From: Hymenobacter sp. YIM 151858-1 | GTDB lineage: Bacteria; Bacteroidota; Bacteroidia; Cytophagales; Hymenobacteraceae | Length of the DNA stretch: 64,000 bases | Direction of reading: 5' to 3' | Assembly: GCF_025979705.1 (NCBI RefSeq) | Contig: NZ_CP110136.1 | Span: 1,116,001 to 1,180,000 of the forward strand | Shown: in pieces, positions 54,857 through 63,286 of the stretch | Position numbering within the stretch: the first letter of the stretch is position 1 | How the letters are laid out: each line of letters opens with the position of its first letter | The notes under the pieces: model-generated | The model's database searches: none | The model's input: only the letters and a program-made list of their open reading frames with translations | Told to the model about the DNA's origin: nothing | Position numbers and translations under genes: made by a program

Positions 54857-55267
54857 ATGATAAAAGTACAAAGTGTGTATACCGTAGCCGTGGTGGGCAG
54901 CCGCCGCCTGATTGAGTGCCCCGCTTTGCTGGCCCGCCTGAATGAGCTGCACGCTGCCGGGCAGCTGGGGCAACTGGTGAGCGGCGGTTCGGCAGGCATA
55001 GACACACTGGCCGCCACCTGGGCACGGGCCCGCGGCGTGGACCTGGTGGAACTGCGCCCAGACTACCGCGCCCACGGTGCCGGCGCCCCGCACGTGCGCA
55101 ACGCTGAAATAGTGCGCCGTGCGGGACTGGTGCTGGTTTGCTGGGACGGGCAGAGCCGGGGTACGCTGAGCGCCGCCCGCGCCGCTGTGCGGCAGGGCCG
55201 CCCCTGCGAGTGGTTAGTGGCGCCCGCGCCCAGCGCGGGCCCAGTGGCCGGTGGCCTGGGGCTGTAA
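54857..55267 (+). CDS. SLOG (YspA-like) nucleotide-binding protein
   Basis: 136 residues. Rossmann-like start YTVAVVGSRRL, then LVSGGSAGIDTLAATWARARG, VELRPDYRAHGAGAPHVRNAEIVRRAGLVLVCWDGQSRGT and an end GRPCEWLVA. These are the blocks of the SLOG superfamily, to which DprA, LOG and the cyclic-nucleotide sensors of some defence systems belong. Here it would bind a nucleotide or its derivative; no effector gene is fused. It is preceded by the CACATATG array and by AAGTGTGTATA repeats at 54829 and 54871. Confidence 0.82.
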   Translation: MIKVQSVYTVAVVGSRRLIECPALLARLNELHAAGQLGQLVSGGSAGIDTLAATWARARGVDLVELRPDYRAHGAGAPHVRNAEIVRRAGLVLVCWDGQSRGTLSAARAAVRQGRPCEWLVAPAPSAGPVAGGLGL

Positions 55268-56752
55268 GGCCCGGCAGGCCGCGACGCGGCCTGCCCCGCT
55301 AAAGGCCCCCGGCAGCCCCGCTACTGCAGGCACTACGCCGACCCTGCAGCACAACGGCCAGCCCCGGAACGTGCAACCTGGGACAGGCTGGCGGCCCCTA
55401 CGGACGCCGTGGCAGTGCCGGGCCGACCACAACACCTAAATACCACGGCCTGGGGGTCTGGGGGCCGGGCCATGAGGGGCCCCGGCAGACCGGCGCGAAG
55501 CGCACCTTGTGAGGCGTAGCAGCCAGCTGCCGCTGTTGCTGCGCCCGGCCGCTGCCGTTGCGGATGCTGCAGAGCTGGCTGCGGAGTCCGAGGTGAGCCA
55601 GAGCAACGCGGAGGCTGCAAGGCGGCTCGCGGACGGTTCAACGAAGTGCCGCCCGTGGTGCCGCCGGACTACACGCTATGCGTTGGGCAAGGCTTGTTGA
55701 GGGGTAGTGACTCCCGCTGCCTGATAAGCTGCTTCAAGCTATCCTGAGCTGCCGTTGCCGCCTTCAGCCGCTTTAGCCGCTCTGAGTCGCTGTTGCTGCC
55801 GCTGCGTGCGTGGGCAAAGGCCGGCCGCTGCCGCGAAGCGTTGGCGGCGGGTGGCCGTGCGGTGGGCTGACGTATGGGCCGTCAGGGGCTGGTGGGAAGG
55901 GCCTGGCCGCCGCGAAGCAATGGGCGGGCAGAGCCGTGCGGTGGGCGGAGCGTCTGGGTAGCTGCGTCGGGCAGAGCGTTTGGGTGGGAGCGTCGGGCAG
56001 CGACTTGTGCAGCGTGGTGTCGGCTGGGGGTGGGCAGAGGCTGGCCGACTAAGGGGAGGCGGGCCGGGGTGGGGGCTGTGGTAGCGGAGGCTGGCTGCGG
56101 GCGGCGGTTGGCGGGCTGAAAAGGCAGCGGGCCGGAGCGTGGGGCGGTCGGCAGCTTCGGCGGCATCGGGTGGCGGGCAGGGGGAGGCTGGCTGACCGCA
56201 GCAACCGGAGCCCTGCAAGCGTAGCGAACGAGGAGCGCAGCGTAGTGGAGCGACGAATGAGCGGAGCGCAGCGTGGGCGGAGGGCGCAGGGAAGCGGGCC
56301 GGGCGGAGGCTTCGGTAGCGGAGGCCGGGCACCGGTGCTGGGGGCTGGCGGGTAGGGAGCGGTGCGGGGCCGGAGCGTGGGACGGGCGGTGAGCGGGACG
56401 ACGGGCGGCGCTTTTTGGGGCGCGGCCCGGCGGCCGGCGCTGGGGCGGTAGCCGACTGCCGGGGCCCGTTTTCCAGGGCCTGGGCTGGCGGCGTGGAACG
56501 GTTGGCAGCGGCAGCAGCAGCGGCAACAGCAGGAGTGCGCAAGGGATGGTAGCCAAGCCGACGCAGGAGGCTGCCCGCAGGGCCGCAGCGAAGCGGAGTG
56601 GCGGACAGCCCGACCCGTAGGGGTGCGCTCAGATAAGTACAATTTGATGGCTAATTACCCGGAACTGGCACCTCTTACGTTTGACTGCGTATAATTACAC
56701 AAAAGTGTAAATCAGTACACCTTTGTAGATACACCTAACGGCACACGGTACC
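55268..56752. other. G-rich, gene-poor tract
   Basis: No gene I would defend in 1.48 kb. The plus strand from 55800 to 56540 is very G-rich, with imperfect repeats of GTGGGCGGAGC, GGCTGGC and GCCGCGAAGC. Long minus-strand frames here give only Pro/Ser/Arg-rich low-complexity chains, which I take as composition artefacts. At 56695-56710 TTACAC-AAAA-GTGTAA is a perfect palindrome in front of the M15 peptidase. Confidence 0.55.
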
Positions 56753-57268
56753 ATGGCTTATTCGACCATATCATCCTCACGAACGCTGCCGGAGCTGACG
56801 CCGAAACAGGCAGCCAGCCAAGCCGCACGATTGGCCCAGGCAGCGCCCACGCTGGCCGCGGCTTACGCGGAGGCGTTGCGGCGGTGGCTGCTGGACCCGG
56901 CGTTGCGGCTGGCGGGCCGGCCGATTGTGACGGAGTGCTTTCGCTCGGTGGAGCGGCAGAACGAGCTGTACGCCCAGGGGCGCACGCGGCCGGGCGCCAT
57001 CGTGACGTACAAGCGCGGCGGGGAATCGAAGCACAACCTGGGGCCGCCGACGCCGGCGCTGGACGTGGCGTTTCTGCTGGCCGACGGGTCGGTGTCGTGG
57101 TCGGGGCTGCTGCTCTCCAAGTTTGCCCGGCTGATGAAGGCGGCCGATGCGCGGGTGGTGTGGGGCGGGGACTGGAACGGCAACGGCCGCAGCGACGACG
57201 AGCGGTGGCTGGACCGGCCGCACTTCGAGCTGCTCACGGCGCCGAAAGGAGGGCCGGGCCATGGCTAA
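56753..57268 (+). CDS. M15-family peptidase (endolysin-like)
   Basis: 171 residues. Zinc peptidase pattern: CFRSVERQNELYAQGRT, then SKHNLGPPTPALDVAF (His and Asp ligands) and DRPHFELL (last His). The N-terminal 40 residues are helical. M15 phage enzymes cut the peptide stem of peptidoglycan (L-Ala-D-Glu endopeptidase type). The holin-like gene overlaps by 8 bases, so this is a lysis-type cassette. Confidence 0.85.
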   Translation: MAYSTISSSRTLPELTPKQAASQAARLAQAAPTLAAAYAEALRRWLLDPALRLAGRPIVTECFRSVERQNELYAQGRTRPGAIVTYKRGGESKHNLGPPTPALDVAFLLADGSVSWSGLLLSKFARLMKAADARVVWGGDWNGNGRSDDERWLDRPHFELLTAPKGGPGHG

Positions 57269-57701
57269 CCCGGTGCTGGACAACTGGGGCGTCATCACCT
57301 CGGTGGTGGGCGGGGCGGTGGCCGTGCTGCTGTACTTCGTGAAGAACTGGCGGGCGGTGGAGGAGCTGAAGGCCACCTGCCGCACGAACGAGCAGAAGTC
57401 GGAGGCCTTGACGCTGCGCGTGGACGAGTACCACGTGTCGGCGGTGGCGCGGGAGGCCAAGCTGCGCGACGAGGTGCGCCTGGACATCGAGCGGCTGCGC
57501 ACCGAAAGCCTGGAGCAGCGCGAGGCCCTGCGCCAGCAGATGAACCAGCTGGTGCTCAAGCTCACCGAGCGGCTGGGCCACATCGACAAGACCATGGCGC
57601 TGGTGGAGGAGCGCACGCGCAACCTCTCGGACGCCTACAAGGAGCAGGTGGAGCGCAACCGGTGGGCCGACCGGATTCTGGCCCGGCTGGATAAGGAATA
57701 A
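57261..57701 (+). CDS. Holin- or spanin-like membrane protein
   Basis: 146 residues from ATG 57261. One membrane segment (about residues 9-27, GVITSVVGGAVAVLLYFV) followed by a long charged coiled coil (residues 30-146). The layout is that of a phage lysis accessory or holin; a single membrane helix with a coiled coil fits. Coupled to the M15 peptidase by overlap. Confidence 0.65.
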   Translation: MANPVLDNWGVITSVVGGAVAVLLYFVKNWRAVEELKATCRTNEQKSEALTLRVDEYHVSAVAREAKLRDEVRLDIERLRTESLEQREALRQQMNQLVLKLTERLGHIDKTMALVEERTRNLSDAYKEQVERNRWADRILARLDKE

Positions 57702-58165
57702 AGTGGTCAGGGGGTGGCTGTGCGTTGTCAGTGGCTGCCCTTGCGACTTAACTTTTTCTGCCGGACGATGGTATGGAGCATGGAGATGAGGCAAGCGAAG
57801 CCGAGCACCTTGAATGGATCGGCTTAGGAGTAAAAGCTACAAGTTGCGGCTAAATATGCTCGATTACAAAGCTTGCACGACTGCCTATTGCTAAAATTAG
57901 TAGCATCAGACAGATAACTTTATCCCTGTATCGACCATCTAAATTGCCTTGTGCAAATGGCTTCTATTACTCCTTGCCGAACTCAGCCCCTGGCTCCACG
58001 GCCTGCATTCGCCGAATCCGCCAAAAAGGTCAACAAATACTTGACCCTTCCAGGCCTGCGTGCGTATATTTGTACACAGTCCCGGTACTCCCTCTCCCAG
58101 ATGTCTTATGCTGGTGATGGAGCCGGGTTTTCTGTTTTTAGGGGTAGATGGTTTCGCGCCCCTGA
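57702..58165 (+). pseudogene. Intergenic stretch with a possible Uma2-like fragment
   Basis: From 57951 a plus-strand frame reads KKVNKYLTLPGLRAYICTQS, which resembles the KxxxYxxLPxLxxY segment of Uma2-type nucleases, but neither the start nor the rest of that fold is present. The rest of the stretch holds nothing I recognise. It may mark the scar of a lost gene. Confidence 0.25.
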
Positions 58166-58855
58166 TTATTGTGGCGCTTGTCCTGATGGTTTAGCCTGGT
58201 ATCTGGCACGCCGCTGCTGCTCCGTCTGCAGCACTGCAGTAAACCGATCTAAGGGCTGCAACCAAGCCACTACCTGCGGCTCTATCCAGCCAATGAGTTG
58301 AATGGTTTGTGCATGTTGTTGCTCCAGCGTGCGTAGCTTCCAGCAGACGGGCTCATTGTGGTAAACCCGATTGCGGAGGTGGCGCACAGCGTTGATGGCG
58401 ACCGATACGGTAGATCGTTGACGGTCTTGCTTGGGCAGGTGGGGAAACGCCAAGCGCAGCTGTTTCCACAGCACCAACTCGTATGCCGCGTTGAACAGAG
58501 ATGACCAGAAGCCGAAGGGTAGCTCGGCCACTACCTTGTCGGCAGACAACGTTTCGCCACGGTCCAAAATGTATTCCTCGGCTTTGGTAAGACTGGACTG
58601 CAGCCCCACCAAAGCGGGTTCTCGCTGGCTGAGTACCTGGTACCAATCAGGGGTCTGGAACAGATACGAGAGCTGCCGGTGAACGGCATTGCGGAGTACC
58701 ACTTCAGCCACCGCTAAGCTGGGGTATAAGCTCTCGGACAGCAGAATATTACCAGCGTACAAGGCTGCGGCTTCGGAGGCATCCTGACCGGCGGCATGGT
58801 AGAAGCGCGCCAAGCGGCCTGCTGAAAACAGGCGCTCCATGTGCTTTTTCTCCAT
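58166..58855 (-). CDS. Abi-like HEPN protein (abortive infection)
   Basis: 229 residues. Abi_2/AbiD-type pattern: SESLYPSLAVAEVVLRNAVHRQL, KVVAELPFGFWSSLF, and the HEPN catalytic-type motif RNRVYHNEP (R-N-x-x-x-H). HEPN domains of this kind are metal-independent RNases used in abortive infection. It starts 28 bases behind the nuclease-helicase gene on the same strand, so it is probably the third gene of that operon. A toxin role would fit a system where the other genes sense or restrict phage DNA. Confidence 0.82.
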   Translation of the reverse strand: MEKKHMERLFSAGRLARFYHAAGQDASEAAALYAGNILLSESLYPSLAVAEVVLRNAVHRQLSYLFQTPDWYQVLSQREPALVGLQSSLTKAEEYILDRGETLSADKVVAELPFGFWSSLFNAAYELVLWKQLRLAFPHLPKQDRQRSTVSVAINAVRHLRNRVYHNEPVCWKLRTLEQQHAQTIQLIGWIEPQVVAWLQPLDRFTAVLQTEQQRRARYQAKPSGQAPQ

Positions 58856-58882
58856 CTTTGGCTGCTCACTTAATTATTAATA

Positions 58883-61800
58883 TTACTTCCAGCGGATCTC
58901 TACTTCGCCCCCGGCAGGCAGCGTGAAGACTTGACGGTTGGCACAGAACTCCTCCAAGTACGATTTGAGCGCACCAGCACTCTGCGAAACTTTGCTATCG
59001 GCCGGTAAGTGATAAGCCAAAGTGTAAGGCATGAGGAGAATACATTTAGCCATAGCACGGGATACCGCTACGTTGGTACGTTCCATCTGCATCAGAAACT
59101 CTTCCTCGCCTTGGATGACATCCACGTCACCAACCCCATAGGACACGATAATCGTGTGCCTCTCCCCTCCCTGAAACCGTTCTACGGTGTCGACCGCGCC
59201 TTGTAATACCTCGTAGGCAACGCCGGGAAACAGCTGCCGAAGCTGGGCTAGCACTAAGGCACGTTGGGCTTTGTGCGGAGTGACGACACCAATGCCGTAC
59301 TTGAAGAAATCTTCATCGGTGAACTCAGTAAAGGTGAATCCGGCAGCTTGCGGCGCTAATTGCGCCGCCGCTGCATGGCGCAGCAGATAAGCCAGCGCAG
59401 CAGCTTGCTGGGCTTCGGATCGGTTGGCCTGCGAGGAGCGCGTATCGTGGTAGAGCAGAGCTGTAACGGCACGGTCGGGCGCAAGCACCGCCTCCAAGGC
59501 CGGGCGCAGGTCAGTGCTGGCCGACAGGGAAGCAGGTAGCGTGATGGCACTGATAGGCTGACGCAACTCCAGGCACAGGTCGGACTGGCTGGCGCGCAGG
59601 TCATGCGGGTAGCCCAGAGTGCGGGCGTAGTCCACAATGGCTTCGCAGGAACGGTAATTCACCAGCAGCGGCTGCTGCGCGAGGTTGAAACGGTCGAGCA
59701 GGTAATTGTGAATGCTGCCTACCAGGTGCTCAGCACCGGCGGGCGGGTCGAGCGCGTGGATGGGGGGCATTTGCTTCGGGTCGCCCGCAATGAGTACCTC
59801 TGCGGCTGGTTTGAGTGTGGCCAAGGGCATGAAAGCCAGTTCGAGCGGTACCTGGGAGCTTTCGTCTAGGATAAGTAAGTCGAAAGCTTCCGGCAGACTG
59901 TCGTTGCCGTTGGTCAGGACATGGGCCAGCTTGCGGGCGTTGTGGGCGCTGGTGGCGAAAATGGAAACGTCGGGTCCGAAGAAGGACAGCCGTAGTTCAG
60001 GATCAGTCGCGGGGTCGGTCAGGCGTACGGCGGCCGCCGTCAGGTGCGCGGCGCCTGGCTCGGGCAAAGGGGCAACGGGCCGGCTGCGCGAGTAGACCAC
60101 GAACAAGTCAGCCGGCAACGCGGGCAGCTGGTTCAGTTCCTTCAGCAGCTTGTGAGCCAGCACTTCCACGGCGCGGTAGTTGGGGCCGGTCAGCAGAATG
60201 TTACGGGGCCGGTGGCTGCGGTTAGCTTCTTCGATGACAGCCAGCAAGTAAGCTACCAGCGTAGACGTTTTGCCCGTACCGGGCGGCCCCCACACCAACG
60301 ACAGACGCTGCTGCGCCACGGCTTCGATGGCCTGCTGCTGGCTGGGGTCGAGCGCGTAGCTGGCGTTGCGCAGACCGGAGTAGTGTGTGGCTCGCGCAGC
60401 TAACGCGGCGGCCTGCGCGGCACTACGTGGGGGGTTAGTGGTGACCAGCGCATTGGCCTGCCAGAGGACTTCAGCCAGCGGGGTAAGGGCACTAGGCGTG
60501 CCGGTGGAACGGGATGGGGTTGTACCGAGTGTAACGCTGGCGGCTGGGTCGGGCACGGCGCAAGCTGGATTGCCTACAGCACGCAGAATCTCGCATATCT
60601 CATCCTCCTGGCTGTAGGGCAGCCCGTCCATCAGGAACAGCTGACCGTCTACCGGTAATTTGCGTTGAGCCAACAACTCGCCCAGTATCGTCGCCTGCTC
60701 GGCTGAGTTCGGGTTGCGCGGCAATAGCTCAATCCCGGCTTCAAGCGTTTCGCGGTTTAGGCGCAGACGCACCCGGATGAGTTGGGCAATACTGAGAAAA
60801 TAGAACCGTCGAGCAGGGTCGTCGGCCGGAGGCAAGGGCAGGCCTAAGCTGTAAGGTGTTTCCAAGGGCAACCCGGGCCGTTGCGCATTACCCAATACGA
60901 AATACTCGCCGTTGTCGTCCAGCTTGGTTTCGCGGGAATCGGGGCTGACCCGGTAGCGGAATTCAGTAGGCGAATGCTGCGCTATCTGATCCATCAGCAC
61001 CAAGGCCTTGTAGCTGGCTTCTAGCGCTTCAGCAGGCAATACGAATTCAGCCTCCCGCTCCAGACGGGCAGTTTTAGCGCTAATTTCAGCCCACTGCATC
61101 CAGACCTTAGAATCAAAGGCTACACCCCTGGGCCCAGTAGGATTTGTGAGGCTAAGGCGGATAGCGTCACCCTGCAAGCGGGGACGAAACTCTGTGCGCA
61201 ACCGGTCGGTAATTTCACTCAGGGCCCGTACCTGCTTGGCAAGGGCGCTGGCGTAATCGGCAGAGGCTTTGGATTTTGTTTTCAGCTCGTTGCCGCTGCG
61301 AATCGTGCCCTGATTCTTCCAGACCTCATAAATCCGCTCGCGGGGAATACCGTTGCCGAAAGGGTCTTGGAAGTAGTTATCCATCCGCATGTCATAGCCG
61401 GGCTTGTGATAAGCCTCATAGGTGGCCCACAACGTAAATGCATGGGCTTCGGGACCAAACACTACGCGCTGCGCCAACTCCCCAACGAAGACGATGTAGG
61501 GCGAGATGGCGCTGTCTCGGGGCAGTAACTCATCAGGCGGAAAAAGCCGTGCTATGGCCGGAAGCAGGCTCCGCCCGGGCTGGCCTAAAATGATGGGTAA
61601 GTGCCGCCCCACCGCAGCGCATAACTCCTCAAACTGCCGAGGTTCCCAAAAATGAATTTGGGTTTTGGGCTTTATGTCCTCGCCCGTTTTTCCATTGTTC
61701 TCCCGAACCTGCTTTACGTCCTTGAATACCTTTTGAAACTTATCCAGAAACGAGTGCAGCGTATGCCATTCACTCGGCCGGTTGTTGTTTTCAACAGTGG

Positions 61801-63286
61801 ATTCAAACTGGTCGTGCGTGACCAGCCATTCGCCATTGGGCTGCTGCACGAAATGCACGTACCGAAAGGCAATACCAGTTAGGCAGCCTGCAGCCGCATC
61901 GAAGTTGACGACAATGAAAATTTGCAGGTCAATCCACCTTGCAAGGCCAGCCAACACCGCATCAGCGTCGGTGTCGGTGACGCCTGTTTTGATAGCCTGG
62001 GCCCGCCGGGCCACAAATCGGCGTACACGTTTGAGAAAGGAATGTTCTCGCAACACCGGCTCATCGGCGTCGATGGCACACAATCCCGACAAGTCGCAAG
62101 TGCCGTCGGCTTCGAGCACCTGACGGGCGCCTTTACTGAGTTGTGGCAATTGGCTCAGGTGGTCGGACGACAAAGCGGCGGGCTTGCAATACCAGTCGGG
62201 GTGTGCTTGCAACTTGGTTTTATCATCCCCGGTAAGCCAACGTTCGTAACCAAGCCAGTCGCAGTTACTACACAAGCCACAGACGTGGTAATCAATTGTT
62301 GTCCAGCCATGCGCCGCAGCCTGATCAAGAACCCGTAGCACATCCTGCTTTAGGAAGCGGACGACACTGGGTGCAACAACCGAAAACTCGACTTTTTCGA
62401 GCGTGTCTAGGATAACCTGAAACTTTTGCTCGGTAGTAACGCCAGCATGGCTGGCCAGCAACGCGTCGAGGGCCGGCTTTTCTTGGTGTGTCCATAGAAA
62501 GCACTCGTCGGACACGAAGTAGTCGTTCTGTAAGCCATTTTCCTCTAACCAGTTGGCCAGCACAATGCTGTACAACACCACTTCAGCGGCGTAGCTCTTG
62601 TTGCCCTCCGCAGTGTTTTTTACATCCACCACACTCAAGGCAAGGCGCGGCTCCGTGGCGGGTAGGCGTCGGCGTTTGCCTGTGGGCATGACTTCCCATA
62701 ACAGACCGGTATTGGGCCGTACCAGCACAATATCAGGTCGCATTCCCTGCAGAGCCGGAAAATGAAGCACCTGCGTTGGGGTAAGACCCAGGTTCTGCTC
62801 GAGCAGTCGTGAACGGAAATCCTCAGGCTCGATGGCAGGCTGCAAGCACAAGCCCGGAGTCGGCACCGCACGTAATGCGCGTACCAAGTCTATCTCATCG
62901 AACTTTCCGTCGGCCTTCTTTTTGGCTTGCACGGTTGGAGTACCAAACATGTTGACCAACATGTTGTACTCGTGGTCCTCAAACTCTACGCCGGCCGCTG
63001 TTACCAACTGAATATTGGGACGGGCGCTGAGTGGCACCGGAATCCCAGCGGCCTCTAATATTGCGTGGCTGTTGGACTTGAATAACGAAAAGAATAGCTC
63101 ACGGTCACAGTTTGTACGCAGGTACATAGACAAGGTAGACTTGCCTATTTTGGCGGGCGGGAAAGAAGGCACTGGGCGGATATCTAGGTTATTGACGAAC
63201 CAAGTGAAAATCGTACTCGACGGCCGCAGTTGAAGCAGCGGCCATCTGAGCGGCTTGACGTTTACCGGAGTGGGCTGTTTGGGCAT
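58883..63286 (-). CDS. RecB-like nuclease fused to an SF1 (Upf1-like) helicase
   Basis: 1,467 residues from ATG 63286; this overlaps the methyltransferase end by 98 bases, so a later GTG (near 63180) is possible. Nuclease domain (about residues 50-370): KIGKSTLSMYLRTNCDRELFF, MRPDIVLVRP, VVDVKNT, and a cysteine cluster CGLCSNC with a later WYC that may hold an Fe-S cluster, as in TM0106/Cas4-like nucleases. Helicase: Walker A GPPGTGKTS (about 998), DESSQ (about 1140), NYRS, VDTVERFQGGE and NVAVSRAM (about 1405). The 500 residues between have no named domain. It probably unwinds and cuts DNA. Confidence 0.87.
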   Translation of the reverse strand: MPKQPTPVNVKPLRWPLLQLRPSSTIFTWFVNNLDIRPVPSFPPAKIGKSTLSMYLRTNCDRELFFSLFKSNSHAILEAAGIPVPLSARPNIQLVTAAGVEFEDHEYNMLVNMFGTPTVQAKKKADGKFDEIDLVRALRAVPTPGLCLQPAIEPEDFRSRLLEQNLGLTPTQVLHFPALQGMRPDIVLVRPNTGLLWEVMPTGKRRRLPATEPRLALSVVDVKNTAEGNKSYAAEVVLYSIVLANWLEENGLQNDYFVSDECFLWTHQEKPALDALLASHAGVTTEQKFQVILDTLEKVEFSVVAPSVVRFLKQDVLRVLDQAAAHGWTTIDYHVCGLCSNCDWLGYERWLTGDDKTKLQAHPDWYCKPAALSSDHLSQLPQLSKGARQVLEADGTCDLSGLCAIDADEPVLREHSFLKRVRRFVARRAQAIKTGVTDTDADAVLAGLARWIDLQIFIVVNFDAAAGCLTGIAFRYVHFVQQPNGEWLVTHDQFESTVENNNRPSEWHTLHSFLDKFQKVFKDVKQVRENNGKTGEDIKPKTQIHFWEPRQFEELCAAVGRHLPIILGQPGRSLLPAIARLFPPDELLPRDSAISPYIVFVGELAQRVVFGPEAHAFTLWATYEAYHKPGYDMRMDNYFQDPFGNGIPRERIYEVWKNQGTIRSGNELKTKSKASADYASALAKQVRALSEITDRLRTEFRPRLQGDAIRLSLTNPTGPRGVAFDSKVWMQWAEISAKTARLEREAEFVLPAEALEASYKALVLMDQIAQHSPTEFRYRVSPDSRETKLDDNGEYFVLGNAQRPGLPLETPYSLGLPLPPADDPARRFYFLSIAQLIRVRLRLNRETLEAGIELLPRNPNSAEQATILGELLAQRKLPVDGQLFLMDGLPYSQEDEICEILRAVGNPACAVPDPAASVTLGTTPSRSTGTPSALTPLAEVLWQANALVTTNPPRSAAQAAALAARATHYSGLRNASYALDPSQQQAIEAVAQQRLSLVWGPPGTGKTSTLVAYLLAVIEEANRSHRPRNILLTGPNYRAVEVLAHKLLKELNQLPALPADLFVVYSRSRPVAPLPEPGAAHLTAAAVRLTDPATDPELRLSFFGPDVSIFATSAHNARKLAHVLTNGNDSLPEAFDLLILDESSQVPLELAFMPLATLKPAAEVLIAGDPKQMPPIHALDPPAGAEHLVGSIHNYLLDRFNLAQQPLLVNYRSCEAIVDYARTLGYPHDLRASQSDLCLELRQPISAITLPASLSASTDLRPALEAVLAPDRAVTALLYHDTRSSQANRSEAQQAAALAYLLRHAAAAQLAPQAAGFTFTEFTDEDFFKYGIGVVTPHKAQRALVLAQLRQLFPGVAYEVLQGAVDTVERFQGGERHTIIVSYGVGDVDVIQGEEEFLMQMERTNVAVSRAMAKCILLMPYTLAYHLPADSKVSQSAGALKSYLEEFCANRQVFTLPAGGEVEIRWK

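Noticed and set aside
55739..56642. Minus-strand Pro/Ser/Arg-rich frames of 197-267 residues
   Set aside because: All three minus frames and the plus frames stay open because of base composition. The chains are low complexity, with no start context and no domain.
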